The translations under genes were made by a program, and so were the position numbers. A stretch of DNA of 64,000 nucleotides from an uncultured Rhodospirillales bacterium (GTDB taxonomy: Bacteria > Pseudomonadota > Alphaproteobacteria > Acetobacterales > Acetobacteraceae): the NCBI GenBank assembly GCA_903835235.1, contig CAILMF010000074.1:124001-188000 (forward strand), read 5' to 3'. How positions within the stretch are numbered: position 1 is the first letter of the stretch; every line of letters starts with the position of its first letter. Positions 15,752-24,262 of this stretch are shown here, piece by piece. Under the pieces are notes generated by a model. It was not told the origin of the DNA. It worked only from the letters and a program-made list of their open reading frames with translations, and did no database searches.

Positions 15752-17005
15752 CTATCCCTGGCGCAGCGCCGCCAGCACCTCGGCCGGCGCGGTCAGCGCC
15801 GCCCACAGCACCGCGCCGGCGGTCAGCGTCGCCGCCTTCAGCTCCTGTGGCGGCACCAGCGCGCGGGTATCGGCCGCCGTCAGCAAATAGCGCAGCGCGC
15901 TGCCCGGCTGGTCGAAGCCGGCCACCAGGCGCAGCGCCGGAACCCCTGCCGCGGCGAAGTTTGCATGGTCCGAATTGGTCATCAGCGGCAGGTGGACGCC
16001 CAGCGGCGCCCCGGTTCGCGCCGCCGCCGCCCGCACAAAGCCGCCCAGCCCGCCGAAGCCGCTGGTCAGCGCCGTCAGGCCGGGGCCACCGGTGATGGAA
16101 TCCAGGTTCAGGTTCAGCGCCATCCGCGCCTTCGCCTCGGCCGGTTGCGCCGCCAGCCAGGCGCGGCTGCCAGCCAGGGCCCATTCCTCGGCGCCAAACA
16201 CGCAGAGCGTCAGCCCGCGCTCGCACCCCGCCACCAGCGGCGCGGCGGCGCGGGCGAGGGCCATGGCGCCGGCCAGGCCGGTGGCGTTGTCGATCGCCGA
16301 CTCGCCCAAGGGGTGGCCGTCCAGATGGGCGCTCAACACCACCCGGTCCGGCCCGCGCCCGGGCAGGTCCAGCACCAGGGTCGGCGTGGTCGCCCGGGGC
16401 AGGTCCTCGCCCAGCAGGGTCAGGCGCACCCGGCGGCCCTCGCGCAGCAGCGCCCCCGCCTCCGCCGAAATGCCCATGGCCGGAATGCCCTGGCCACCGG
16501 CCCGGCCCGAACTACCGGAAACCGGCCCCACCCCCGGCTCCGGCTGCACGATCAGGAAAGCCGCGGCACCCGCCGCCGCGGCGGCATGCAGCTTCACCCG
16601 CCGATGCACCGTCCAGGCGGCAAAGGGATATTCATGCGCGGCCAGTACCGCCCGTCCCCGCACATCGGCGGCCGCCACCTGTTCCGGCGCGCCACGGCCG
16701 AGATCCAGCGTATCAAGCAAAACGCCTTCCGGTGGGGTGCTGGCGGTGCCCAGCAGCGGCGCGCAGCCCAGCAGCCGGCCGGTCGCCAGGTCTTCCAGCC
16801 GGGTCTCCAGCGGGCGCCAGCCGGCATAGCCCGCCGGCTCGTCCCGCACCGCGCCCAATGCGGCCAACCGTTCGGCCACGAAGGAAAAACCCGCTGCCTC
16901 GCTGGCGCTGCCGGCCAGCCGACCGCCGCAGTCGCACAGGCCGGAAAAATCCGCCCACAGCCCGGCATCGGCGGCCAGCGCGCCGAGGAAGCGCTCCAGG
17001 CTCAT
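15752..17005 (-). CDS. M28 family zinc aminopeptidase-like hydrolase
   Basis: 417 residues. A protease-associated-type insert (about 120-220) precedes the zinc hydrolase core. Ligands are recognisable in order: His and Asp in SAHLDGHPLGESAIDNATG, the catalytic and ligand Glu pair in FGAEEWALAGSRAW, Asp in LNLNLDSITGG, and His in TNSDHANFAAAG. No signal peptide is evident at MSLERFLGALAAD, so the enzyme is probably cytoplasmic. It overlaps the Bug receptor stop by 4 bp and is last in a four-gene operon with an M20 hydrolase and two solute-binding proteins, which suggests use of an imported peptide or amide compound. Confidence 0.82.
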   Translation of the reverse strand: MSLERFLGALAADAGLWADFSGLCDCGGRLAGSASEAAGFSFVAERLAALGAVRDEPAGYAGWRPLETRLEDLATGRLLGCAPLLGTASTPPEGVLLDTLDLGRGAPEQVAAADVRGRAVLAAHEYPFAAWTVHRRVKLHAAAAAGAAAFLIVQPEPGVGPVSGSSGRAGGQGIPAMGISAEAGALLREGRRVRLTLLGEDLPRATTPTLVLDLPGRGPDRVVLSAHLDGHPLGESAIDNATGLAGAMALARAAAPLVAGCERGLTLCVFGAEEWALAGSRAWLAAQPAEAKARMALNLNLDSITGGPGLTALTSGFGGLGGFVRAAAARTGAPLGVHLPLMTNSDHANFAAAGVPALRLVAGFDQPGSALRYLLTAADTRALVPPQELKAATLTAGAVLWAALTAPAEVLAALRQG

Positions 17006-17949
17006 GGCGTGATCCCCGCGGCCGTCACCACTGCCTTCCAGCGCGCGACATCGGCGATGATCCGCTGGCGCGTCGCTTCGGGGCTTTCCTGCTTCGGCGT
17101 CACGCCCAGCACGGCCAGGCGCGGTGCCACCTCCGGCGAGGCCACCACCTTGGCCAGCGCCGCCGCCAGCCGGGCCAGCGCCGGTTGCGGCGCGCGGGCC
17201 GGGGCCAATACCGCCCACCAATGCTCCACCACCAGGTCGATCCCCTGGGCGCGCATGGTCGCCACGCCCGGCAACTCCGGCACCTCGGCATCGGCGAAGA
17301 CCCCGATCGCGCGGATCAGCCCGGACTGCACCTGGGCGCTGGCCGTGGCCAGCGTGGAGAAGCTGCACTGCACCTGGCCCGCCGCCAGGTCCTGCATGGC
17401 CGGTCCGGCGCCGCGATACGGCACATGCGTCAGCCGGCACCCCGCCGCCTTCTGCCACAGCTCCGCCACCAGGTGGCTGGCACTGCCGCTGCCGCCGGAG
17501 GAAACCGCCAGCGCCTCCGGCCGCGCCCGCGCCTGGGCGGCGAAGTCGGCGGCATCGCGCGCCGCGAAGCGGGCATTGGCGAACATGGCAAACGGCGCCA
17601 CGCCCAGCAGCGCAACCGGGGCGAAGCCGGCCACGGGGTCGTAGGGGATGTTCGGCTGCATCGCCGGCACAATGGTGTGCGGCATGTCCGAGAGGATCAC
17701 CGTATTGCCATCCGGCGTGGCATGGGCGGCGGCCTCGGTACCCAGCATGCTGCCGGCGCCGGCGCGGTTCTCCACCACCACGGTCTGCCCCAGCGCGGCC
17801 CCCAGGCCGGGCGCCAGCAGTCGGGCCAGCGTGTCGGAGGAGCCACCGGGCGCATAGGGTACGATCACCCGCAGCACGCCGCCACCCTCGGCCCGCGCCA
17901 GGGCGGGAGCCGCGAGCGGTGCGGCCAGCAGCGCCCGGCGGCGCATCAT
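17002..17949 (-). CDS. Tripartite tricarboxylate (Bug/TctC) family binding protein
   Basis: 315 residues with an arginine-led signal peptide (MMRRRALLAAPLAAPALARA). The mature protein has Bug landmarks: IVPYAPGGSSDTLARLLA, VVVENRAGAGSMLGTEAAA and LTHVPYRGAGPAMQDLAAGQ. It is periplasmic and binds carboxylate-type ligands. Starts at 17949 or 17946 directly follow GGGAGG; an ATG at 17973 overlaps the M20 gene by 4 bp and would add eight codons. No TctA/TctB membrane partners are nearby, as is common for expanded Bug families. Its companion genes are hydrolases, so the ligand may be one of their substrates. Confidence 0.85.
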   Translation of the reverse strand: MMRRRALLAAPLAAPALARAEGGGVLRVIVPYAPGGSSDTLARLLAPGLGAALGQTVVVENRAGAGSMLGTEAAAHATPDGNTVILSDMPHTIVPAMQPNIPYDPVAGFAPVALLGVAPFAMFANARFAARDAADFAAQARARPEALAVSSGGSGSASHLVAELWQKAAGCRLTHVPYRGAGPAMQDLAAGQVQCSFSTLATASAQVQSGLIRAIGVFADAEVPELPGVATMRAQGIDLVVEHWWAVLAPARAPQPALARLAAALAKVVASPEVAPRLAVLGVTPKQESPEATRQRIIADVARWKAVVTAAGITP

Positions 17950-17969
17950 ACCTCCCGCACTCCGCAACT

Positions 17970-19253
17970 TCATACCGGGCGCGTCCCGCACCAGTCGGCG
18001 ATGAAGGCAGCGATGCTGAGCGTCGTCGTCTCCAGTTGCGCCAGGTTGGTCCGCTCGTCGAAGGCGTGCGCGCCCTCGCCCTTCGGCCCGTAGCAGAGGC
18101 CGGGAATGTCGTAGTACAGGCCGTAGAAGCGGGTGTCGTTCACCGCGGTGGTGATCCGCGCTTCCATCTCGCGGCCGAAGGCCTGGGTATGGGCGGCGGC
18201 CAGCACGCGCTCGGCCTCGGTGCCCGGCTCCAGTACATAGCCATCGGCCAGGAAGCCGTGCCACTCCACTTCCGGCGGGTTGTTGGACAGGAAGTTGTCG
18301 GTCCGCGCCGCCGCCGCCACCGCCTGCTCCACGCCGCGCTGCGCTTCCGCCACATCGGTGCCGGGCAGCAGGCCGATGCGGCAATCCACCTCGCACCAGG
18401 CCGGCGTGCTGCTGGCCCAGTCGCCGCCGCGGATGATGCCGGGGTTGAACTTCAGCGGGCGGTCGATGCCGTTGTACCAGGGGTGGGACTTCGCCGCCTC
18501 GTTCAGCTTCTCGGTATGCTGCTGCAAGGCCAGCACCAGGTGGTAGGCGGACATGATGGCGTTGGAGCCGGACTGCGCCACCGCCACATGCACCGGCACG
18601 CCCCGCACCTTCACGCGGAACCACAGCGTGCCGGTATGCGCGCGGGTGATGGTGCCGCCGGTCGGCTCCGGGATCAGCGCCGCCTCGGCCCGGTAGCCGC
18701 GCAGCAGCGTGGCCAGGGCGCCGTTGCCGGTGCTCTCCTCCTCGGTCACGGTCTGCACATGCACGTCGGCGGCCGGGGCCAGGCCGGCGGTGCGCAGCGC
18801 GTCCATGGCGAAGACCATGGCCGAGACGCCGGACTTCATGTCGTGCGCGCCGCGGCCATACATCCAGCCGTCATGGATGTGCGCGCTGTAGGGCGGGTAG
18901 GTCCACATCTCCAGCGGGCCTTCCGGCACCACGTCGATATGGCCCTGCAAAATCAGGCTGCGTCCCGTTGCCTGTTCCGCGCGATACGTGGCGACAACCT
19001 GCACGCTGCGCGCGGGGTCGGCCTCCACCATCGGGCTGGCCTTGGGGTGGGCCGGCAGCGGCACGTCGGCCAGCGTGAACCGGTCCACGCTGTAGCCGCG
19101 CTGGGCGAATTGCCGCGCCATCCAATCCTGCAACGGCGCCTCGTTCCCGCGGGTGCTGGGGAAGCGCACGAGTTGCTGCAGGAATTCGGTCTGCGTGGCG
19201 AAGTTGGCAGACACGGCGGCGCGCAGGCGCGCCAGCAAGGCGGCATCAGGCAT
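17970..19253 (-). CDS. M20 family metallopeptidase (ArgE/DapE-like deacylase)
   Basis: 427 residues. The metal site is GHIDVVPEGP and GRGAHDMKSG, with the catalytic Glu in VTEEESTGNG, a further Asp/Glu ligand in LIPEPTGG, and a final His in GEGAHAFDERT. A dimerisation (lid) domain lies about 200-320. The enzyme is cytoplasmic and cleaves an N-acyl or amide bond in amino-acid derivatives; acetylornithine deacetylase, succinyl-diaminopimelate desuccinylase or formylmethionine-type activities are possible. The start has GGAG about 8 bases upstream. It is second in the operon after the ABC-type binding protein. Confidence 0.85.
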   Translation of the reverse strand: MPDAALLARLRAAVSANFATQTEFLQQLVRFPSTRGNEAPLQDWMARQFAQRGYSVDRFTLADVPLPAHPKASPMVEADPARSVQVVATYRAEQATGRSLILQGHIDVVPEGPLEMWTYPPYSAHIHDGWMYGRGAHDMKSGVSAMVFAMDALRTAGLAPAADVHVQTVTEEESTGNGALATLLRGYRAEAALIPEPTGGTITRAHTGTLWFRVKVRGVPVHVAVAQSGSNAIMSAYHLVLALQQHTEKLNEAAKSHPWYNGIDRPLKFNPGIIRGGDWASSTPAWCEVDCRIGLLPGTDVAEAQRGVEQAVAAAARTDNFLSNNPPEVEWHGFLADGYVLEPGTEAERVLAAAHTQAFGREMEARITTAVNDTRFYGLYYDIPGLCYGPKGEGAHAFDERTNLAQLETTTLSIAAFIADWCGTRPV

Positions 19254-19304
19254 TGATTGGCTCCCGGGGTTCGGCGGAAGCGTCGTCCGCCGAGGCGCCC
19301 GGCG

Positions 19305-20864
19305 TCAAGGCACCGGCTTGGCCAGGGTCGGCTGGGTGTAGTTGGAAGGGCTGGGGTCGTAGACCACGCGGTCCCGCCGCCCGGCCCAGCTGTTGCGCAG
19401 ATTGATCACCGGGATCACCCCCATGTCGTCGTACAGCGCCCGCGCGGCCTGCTGGGTCAGCGTCTTGCGGCGGGCCTCGTCCATCGTGGTCAGCGCCAGG
19501 TTCAGCGGCCCATCCACCGCGGGGTTGGAATAGCGCTGGCGGTTGAACGGCCCATGCCCGACCACGGGGTCGCGCGTCATCACCACCTGGCGCATGCCGC
19601 TCGCGGTCAGCGCGGAGGTGAAATAGGTCATGAACAGGCTGAACTCTCGGTTGGTGGCGCGGGTGAACAGGTTGGCCGGCGGCAGCGCCTCCACCCGGGT
19701 TTCCACGCCGATGCGGGTGAAGGCCTGCGCCAGCGCCTGCAGCAGGTTGTCGTCCGAGACGAAATGCCCGTTCGGCCCATGGATGGTCAGGCGGAAGCCG
19801 TTGGGGTAGCCGGCCTGGGCCAGCAACTCCCGCGCCCGGGCGGGGTTGTAGGGCAATTCCACCCCCTCCAGCCGATGCTCCGAGACCGGCGAGGCGAACT
19901 GGTCCGCCGGCGAGGCCATGCCGCTGTACAGCCGCTCCGAGATCGGCCCACGCGGAATGGCCAGGGCCAGCGCCCAGCGTACCCGCGCATCGGCCAGCGG
20001 GTTGCGGTCCAGCGGCCGGCCCTGCTTGTCGGTGACGAAGGGCGTCGTCTCGCGCATCGAATCGGGGAACAGATAGACCCAGGTGATGCTGTCCACCTGG
20101 AACAGCGCGAAGCGCCGATCCTGCCCCAGCCGCGCCACGTCCTGCACCGGCACGTAGTCGATCAGGTCCACCTCCCCGGCCAGCAGCGCGGCGGTGCGCG
20201 CGCCGGGATTGGGGATGTACCGGTAGACCACGCGGTCCCAGGGCTCGGCCGGGCCATGCCAGGCCTCGTTGCGTGCCAGCTCGATGCGCTCGCCATGCTG
20301 CCAGCCAGTGAAGCGGTAGGGCCCGGTGCCAACCATCAGCCGGCCGCTGTTGAACTCCGCCGTGGTCGGGCTCTCGCCATGCATCCGCTTGGAGAGGATC
20401 ACCGGGGAGGCCATGTCGAACCGCATCAGCGGGTTCGGCTCCCGCGTGCGGATCAGGATGGTCTCGCGGTCCACCACCTCGATGGCGCTGATCGTCCGCA
20501 CCGCCGGGGTGTACAGCGCCGGCGAGTTCGGCACCGTCGGCACCCGGGCGAAGGTATAGGCCACGTCCTCGGGCACGAAGGGCGTGCCGTCATGGAAGCG
20601 GGCCTGGGTGTTCAGCTTCACTTCCCAGGTGGTGTCGTCCACCAGGCGCATGCTGCGGGCCAGGCGGGGCTGGAAGCGCAGCTGGGTATCCAGCTCGAAC
20701 AGCGGCTCGAACACCAGGCGCGCGATCTGCGAGTTCTGCTGGGTGTTGTGGTAGTGCGGGTCCAGCGCGCTGGGCGGCGTCTGCGCGCCGATGGTGAGGG
20801 TGCGCTCGGCCCGCGCGGGCAGGGCCAGCAGCAGCGCAAGGGCGATGGGCAGCAGGTGACGCAT
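19305..20864 (-). CDS. ABC-type peptide/oligopeptide substrate-binding protein (SBP family 5)
   Basis: 519 residues. The signal peptide MRHLLPIALALLLALPARA is followed by the SBP-5 start RTLTIGAQTPPSALDPHYH and family segments such as VFEPLFELD, FHDGTPFVPEDVAYTFARV and DLIDYVPVQDVARL. It is periplasmic and delivers peptides or similar compounds to an ABC importer. GGGAGG lies five bases before the ATG. It heads the operon (then M20, Bug, M28), yet no permease or ATPase genes adjoin, so it must share a transporter encoded elsewhere or have an unusual role. Confidence 0.88.
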   Translation of the reverse strand: MRHLLPIALALLLALPARAERTLTIGAQTPPSALDPHYHNTQQNSQIARLVFEPLFELDTQLRFQPRLARSMRLVDDTTWEVKLNTQARFHDGTPFVPEDVAYTFARVPTVPNSPALYTPAVRTISAIEVVDRETILIRTREPNPLMRFDMASPVILSKRMHGESPTTAEFNSGRLMVGTGPYRFTGWQHGERIELARNEAWHGPAEPWDRVVYRYIPNPGARTAALLAGEVDLIDYVPVQDVARLGQDRRFALFQVDSITWVYLFPDSMRETTPFVTDKQGRPLDRNPLADARVRWALALAIPRGPISERLYSGMASPADQFASPVSEHRLEGVELPYNPARARELLAQAGYPNGFRLTIHGPNGHFVSDDNLLQALAQAFTRIGVETRVEALPPANLFTRATNREFSLFMTYFTSALTASGMRQVVMTRDPVVGHGPFNRQRYSNPAVDGPLNLALTTMDEARRKTLTQQAARALYDDMGVIPVINLRNSWAGRRDRVVYDPSPSNYTQPTLAKPVP

Positions 20865-20962
20865 GAAGCCTCCCGTGGCGGCCGGTGTTCCGGCTCTGCG
20901 GCAAGCCTCCGCCCGAGGGTCGCTTCAGGTCAACGGGAAACCGCGGGGGGCACGACGCCGCC

Positions 20963-21334
20963 TCAGCCGGCGGTCGTCACGGCTGGGTGACCGAACCGCG
21001 CCGCATAGGCTTCCGGCTTGAAGCCGACCAGCAACGCGCCGTCCACGTCCAGCACCGGCCGCTTGATCATGCTGGGCTGCGCCAGCATCAGGCGGATCGC
21101 CTTGGCCTCGTCGAGGTTCTCGCGCTCGGCGTCGGGCAGCTTGCGGAAGGTGGTGCCGCTGCGGTTCAGCAGCGTTTCCCAGCCGACCTGCTGCGCCCAA
21201 CCGCGCAGCGTGGCTTCGCCGATGCCCTGGGTCTTGTAGTCGTGGAAGCCATAGGCCACCCCGGCGGCATCCAGCCAGGCGCGGGCCTTCTTCATGGTGT
21301 CGCAGGCCTTGATACCGTGGATGGTGATGGTCAT
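20963..21334 (-). CDS. ArsC/Spx family protein (YffB-like putative reductase)
   Basis: 123 residues with a thioredoxin-like fold. TIHGIKACDTMKKARAWL puts a single active-site Cys at residue 11, and LNRSGTTFRKLPD and KRPVLDVDGALLVGF are family landmarks. YffB-type proteins are glutathione-dependent reductase-like; true arsenate reduction is unproven. The ATG overlaps the vapC stop by 4 bp, so it is translated as the third member of a toxin-antitoxin operon, an unusual partner. It has no promoter of its own that I can see. Confidence 0.82.
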   Translation of the reverse strand: MTITIHGIKACDTMKKARAWLDAAGVAYGFHDYKTQGIGEATLRGWAQQVGWETLLNRSGTTFRKLPDAERENLDEAKAIRLMLAQPSMIKRPVLDVDGALLVGFKPEAYAARFGHPAVTTAG

Positions 21335-21732
21335 GCGTCCCAATCCTCGCAGCGCAGGCCGTCCACGCGTTGGAACTCGGCCAGGTTACCGGTGACAACG
21401 ACCAGCCCGCGGCTGCGGGCATGGCCGGCGATCAACAGATCATACCCGCCAATGACCTGGCCCTGGCGTTCCAGGGCTGCGCGGATATCCGCCGCGTGCG
21501 CCGCCGCTTCGGCGTCGAAGGGCAGGACTTCCAGCCGGGCGGCAAAGCGCTCCACCTCGCGCCGATTCTCCACCGGCCGCGCCGACTTCGCCGCGCCGTG
21601 CAGCAACTCCGCCAGGATGATGGTGGAGATGCACAGGCCCTCGGCCTCGGCATTGAAGCGGGCGCGAAGGCTGGCCGGGCGGTCCCGCAGCACGCGGATG
21701 CAGAGGTTGGTGTCCAGCATGTGCCGCAGCAT
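21331..21732 (-). CDS. vapC: VapC-type PIN-domain RNase toxin
   Basis: 133 residues. The PIN acidic residues are present: Asp7 in MLDTNLCIRVLRD, Glu42 in ILAELLHGA and Asp98 in GYDLLIAGHA, with the TGN motif near 114-116. Toxins of this type cleave tRNA or rRNA and are neutralised by VapB. The start overlaps the vapB stop by one base (TGATG). Met5 at 21720 is an alternative start. The complete active site suggests a functional toxin. The gene continues with a 4-bp overlap into the ArsC-like gene. Confidence 0.88.
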   Translation of the reverse strand: MLRHMLDTNLCIRVLRDRPASLRARFNAEAEGLCISTIILAELLHGAAKSARPVENRREVERFAARLEVLPFDAEAAAHAADIRAALERQGQVIGGYDLLIAGHARSRGLVVVTGNLAEFQRVDGLRCEDWDA

Positions 21733-21953
21733 CAGAAGCTGTCGCGCACCTGCGCCGCAGGCTGCTCGCGCTCAGGCAACTCGGTGCCGGCGCTGTCGAA
21801 GAAGTCGTCCCATACCGCGTCCGCCGGCACGATGACGCGACGCTTGCCTTCGCGCAGCACGGCCACCTCGCGCACGCCTTCGGGGAAGGCGACGTCCTTG
21901 CCGAGGCGAACCGCCTGGGATCGGTTGGAGAGGAAGAGGGTGGTGCGGGTCAT
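21732..21953 (-). CDS. vapB: VapB-type antitoxin
   Basis: 73 residues starting MTRTTLFLSNRSQAVRLGKD, the swapped-hairpin AbrB DNA-binding domain typical of VapB, then REVAVLREGKRRVIVPADAV and a C-terminal tail (WDDFFDSAGTELPERE) that would wrap VapC. The open frame runs 40 codons further upstream, but this start gives the canonical VapB N terminus and length. It should bind VapC and autorepress the operon. A TTGACA and a direct repeat of GGGATATG lie 24-44 bases upstream. Confidence 0.87.
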   Translation of the reverse strand: MTRTTLFLSNRSQAVRLGKDVAFPEGVREVAVLREGKRRVIVPADAVWDDFFDSAGTELPEREQPAAQVRDSF

Positions 21954-21976
21954 GGGCGGGAGGTTGCGGGGCGGGT

Positions 21977-21997
21977 GGGATATGTCAAGGGGATATG
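21977..21997 (-). promoter_or_regulatory. Direct repeat and TTGACA upstream of vapB, possible autoregulatory operator
   Basis: GGGATATG occurs at 21977-21984 and 21990-21997 (13-bp period). A TTGACA on the minus strand (21988-21983) lies across the space between them. No good -10 box follows at 17 bp; if this is the -35, transcription would start almost at the vapB ATG. Placement fits VapBC autoregulation, but it is unproven. Confidence 0.3.
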
Positions 21998-22174
21998 GCA
22001 GTGAGCAGCGCTCAAAATTGTTCTGATAGGCTGCGGAAATTCGGTTTTCGGCACCGGACGCCGCAAGATCCACTCGCGGCGCCGGCGCGGAGCGACAGGA
22101 AGATTCAGGCGAGCCCGCGGGCTAATTCCATTGCAGCCTTTGTTGCTCTTCCGGGGCAGGATTTCCGCAACCTG

Positions 22175-22801
22175 TTAATGCCGCGCGCCAGCGGCAACGG
22201 CCGCGAGCGGCGCGTGCACGGGCGGCAGGATTTCCTGGAACAGCGTAGGCAGCAGTTTCTCGCCGTCGCTGCTCGACCAGTCCTGGACAAGTTCGGCAAT
22301 CGCGGTGTTCGTCGCGGTGAACTCGACGCCGGCGCGTTCCATGCGGTTGCGCGCGGTCTCTTCGGAAACCACGAAGGGCGAGCCGGAGATGTCGAGCATC
22401 GCCTGCACCCGATAGCCTGCTTCGACCGCGCTGATCGCGGGAAAGATCAGGCAAACATCGGTGGTGACCCCGGCCATCAGCAGGTTCCGGCACCCGGTTT
22501 TCTCTATGGCGGCGACGAAGCGCGCGTCGTCCCAGGCATTGACGATGCCGGGCCGGTTGATGCGGGCGGCGTAGGCTTCCGGGATGATGTCGGCGAACTC
22601 GGGCAGCAGCGGACCCTGGATGTGGTCCTCCTGGTCCGCGGTCAGGATGATGGGCATCCCGAGCAGCCGCGCGCACTTGGCCATGGCCAGCGTGAAGCGC
22701 TTCACGTCGGTGACGTCGAGCGTCTTGATGAGCTGCATGGTGCCGACCTGATGGTCGATCAGCACAAGCGCGGTGTCGTTGGGGCGGAAGGGTGCGGGCA
22801 T
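22175..22801 (-). CDS. YcaC-like isochorismatase-family cysteine hydrolase
   Basis: 208 residues, the length of E. coli YcaC. The catalytic Asp is residue 16 (ALVLIDHQVG) and the nucleophile Cys is residue 117 in GVTTDVCLIFPA with the cis-peptide context before it. The third catalytic position, usually Lys, seems to be Arg83 (INRPG) by my reading. Members hydrolyse amides or related bonds; YcaC's own substrate is unknown. N-carbamoylsarcosine amidase is a relative, but no specific signature for it was seen. It lies 44 bp after gst in the same direction and is probably co-transcribed with it. Confidence 0.83.
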   Translation of the reverse strand: MPAPFRPNDTALVLIDHQVGTMQLIKTLDVTDVKRFTLAMAKCARLLGMPIILTADQEDHIQGPLLPEFADIIPEAYAARINRPGIVNAWDDARFVAAIEKTGCRNLLMAGVTTDVCLIFPAISAVEAGYRVQAMLDISGSPFVVSEETARNRMERAGVEFTATNTAIAELVQDWSSSDGEKLLPTLFQEILPPVHAPLAAVAAGARH

Positions 22802-22845
22802 GGCGAAGGCCTTTCTGGGTTGGTGATGATGGCAGCGAAGCCACG

Positions 22846-23466
22846 CTACGCCGGGGCTTCCTCGGCCAAGGCGCGCCGCACGCCGGGGTCGGCTTCGAGC
22901 CGCGCCGTGAAGGCGGCGAGGTTCGGGAAGGCGCTCAGCGGCGTCGGCGTCATGCCCTTCCAGCGGCACATGACGTAGAGGTAGGCATCGGCTACCGTGC
23001 GGTGGCCGAGCACGCGCCATTCCCTGCCGACCATGACCGCCTCGAGCCGCGCGTATTGCCGCTCAATCTGGCCATAGGCGGCAAGCTTCGCATCGGCCTC
23101 GCCCGCCGATTGCGTGGCGAAGCGGCCAGGCGCGAAGAACGGCGCCCAGGCCTTGTGCACGTCGCTCACCAGCTCGGCCAGGCTCTCATTCAGCTGGGCG
23201 CGTGCACGCAGATCGCCGGGCGCCGCGCCAAGCCGGGCGGCCGGCGCGCTGTCGGCGATGTAGTCGAGGATGGCCAGCGATTCCGTGATGACCAGGCCAT
23301 CGTCAAGCACCAGCGTGGGAACTGCGCCCTTCGGGTTGATGCGCCGGAACGCCTCCCCGCCGACATCGTCATGGCCGAGGATCGCCAGCTCGAACGGGAC
23401 TGCCGCCCAGACCAGCGCGATATGCGAGGCGAGCGAACAGGCACCCGGCATCACGTAGAGCTTCAT
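22846..23466 (-). CDS. Beta-class glutathione S-transferase
   Basis: 206 residues. The N terminus MKLYVMPGACSLASHIALVW carries the beta-class Cys10. NPKGAVPTLVLDDG and ITESLAILDYIAD form the glutathione site. The C-terminal helical domain has GHRTVADAYLYVMCRWK. It is a cytoplasmic detoxification enzyme conjugating or reducing electrophiles. The start overlaps the stop of the upstream flavodoxin-fold gene by 4 bp, and the YcaC-like hydrolase follows; the three form a likely electrophile/quinone response unit. Confidence 0.88.
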   Translation of the reverse strand: MKLYVMPGACSLASHIALVWAAVPFELAILGHDDVGGEAFRRINPKGAVPTLVLDDGLVITESLAILDYIADSAPAARLGAAPGDLRARAQLNESLAELVSDVHKAWAPFFAPGRFATQSAGEADAKLAAYGQIERQYARLEAVMVGREWRVLGHRTVADAYLYVMCRWKGMTPTPLSAFPNLAAFTARLEADPGVRRALAEEAPA

Positions 23467-24161
23467 GGGCGCGGCCCCGCGGGATCCGCGAGGTGGCCCC
23501 AGCGTGCGTCGAGGGGATGGTCCTTTTCAGCCTCCATGCGCATCGCGCGGACTTGAGGCGATGGCATGCGGTTGGCGGCCGCCAGCTTCAGGCCACGCAG
23601 GCACCGCGCTACCCGCGCCACATTGGCGCCGTGGTGGAAGAATGCCACCTGCAGCTCTGCCGGCATCGCGTCGGGGGCGACGGGGTGCATGTCCTCGGTC
23701 GTCGCCTTGATGGTCGGACCCCACTGGGTACCGCCATGCTCGGAACCCGGCGTGTCCTTGGGCAAAGGAACCAGGATCAGGCCGCAGGCCGCCAGGTTCG
23801 TGAGCATGCCCAGCTGCGCCGCCTCCGCGCCACCGCCGGCGCCACCAGCACCGCCGCCCGCGGTGAATACCGCGCCGACCCGGCCGACCAGGTCATCATA
23901 GAACCAAGCGGGCTCGCAGACCTCGTCCACGAAGCGCTTCATCTTCCATGTCATGGCACGCTGATGGACGGCGGAGCCCATTACCAAGGCATCGGCGGCC
24001 AGCAGGTCGGCGCGTGTTGCGTCATCTGCCGAGCGCAGAGTGACGGTGCCGCCTTCCGACCGCACACCATCCGCCACGCGTTCGGCCACGCGCGCGGTGT
24101 GCCCCTGCCAGCTATCCACCACGACGAGCACGCGCGTTGCACCCTGCGTCATCTCGCTCAT
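23463..24161 (-). CDS. Flavodoxin-fold NAD(P)H quinone oxidoreductase-like protein (WrbA-type)
   Basis: 232 residues from MSEMTQGATRVLVVVDSWQG. The segment DSWQGHTARVAERVADG occupies the FMN phosphate loop, GSAVHQRAMTWKMKRFVDEV follows, and VFTAGGGAGGAGGGAEA matches the WrbA isoalloxazine loop. WrbA-type enzymes reduce quinones by two electrons. The start at 24161 has GGGGGA about 7 bases upstream, better than the GTG-type extension. The gene is first in a unit with gst and the YcaC-like hydrolase. The sequence is divergent in the C terminus, so enzymatic activity is likely but not certain. Confidence 0.75.
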   Translation of the reverse strand: MSEMTQGATRVLVVVDSWQGHTARVAERVADGVRSEGGTVTLRSADDATRADLLAADALVMGSAVHQRAMTWKMKRFVDEVCEPAWFYDDLVGRVGAVFTAGGGAGGAGGGAEAAQLGMLTNLAACGLILVPLPKDTPGSEHGGTQWGPTIKATTEDMHPVAPDAMPAELQVAFFHHGANVARVARCLRGLKLAAANRMPSPQVRAMRMEAEKDHPLDARWGHLADPAGPRP

Positions 24162-24262
24162 GTGGTTTCCCCCGGGCCGCGTCAACGCAAGGCACCAGGC
24201 ACAAAACAGTGCGCGGGGGAAAGAGTTCCCGGACCTACGCCCTCACGGCTGCGGGGCGCTCC

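Noticed and set aside
15320-17644. 774-codon plus-strand frame covering the nrdA upstream region and M28/Bug genes
   Set aside because: Runs antisense to clear M28 and Bug coding sequence; the first 430 bases show no gene-like composition.
22175-22801. YcaC-like hydrolase as the missing N-carbamoylsarcosine amidase of the hyu-sox pathway
   Set aside because: Same superfamily, but its length and motifs fit YcaC better and it sits 17 kb away in a detoxification unit.
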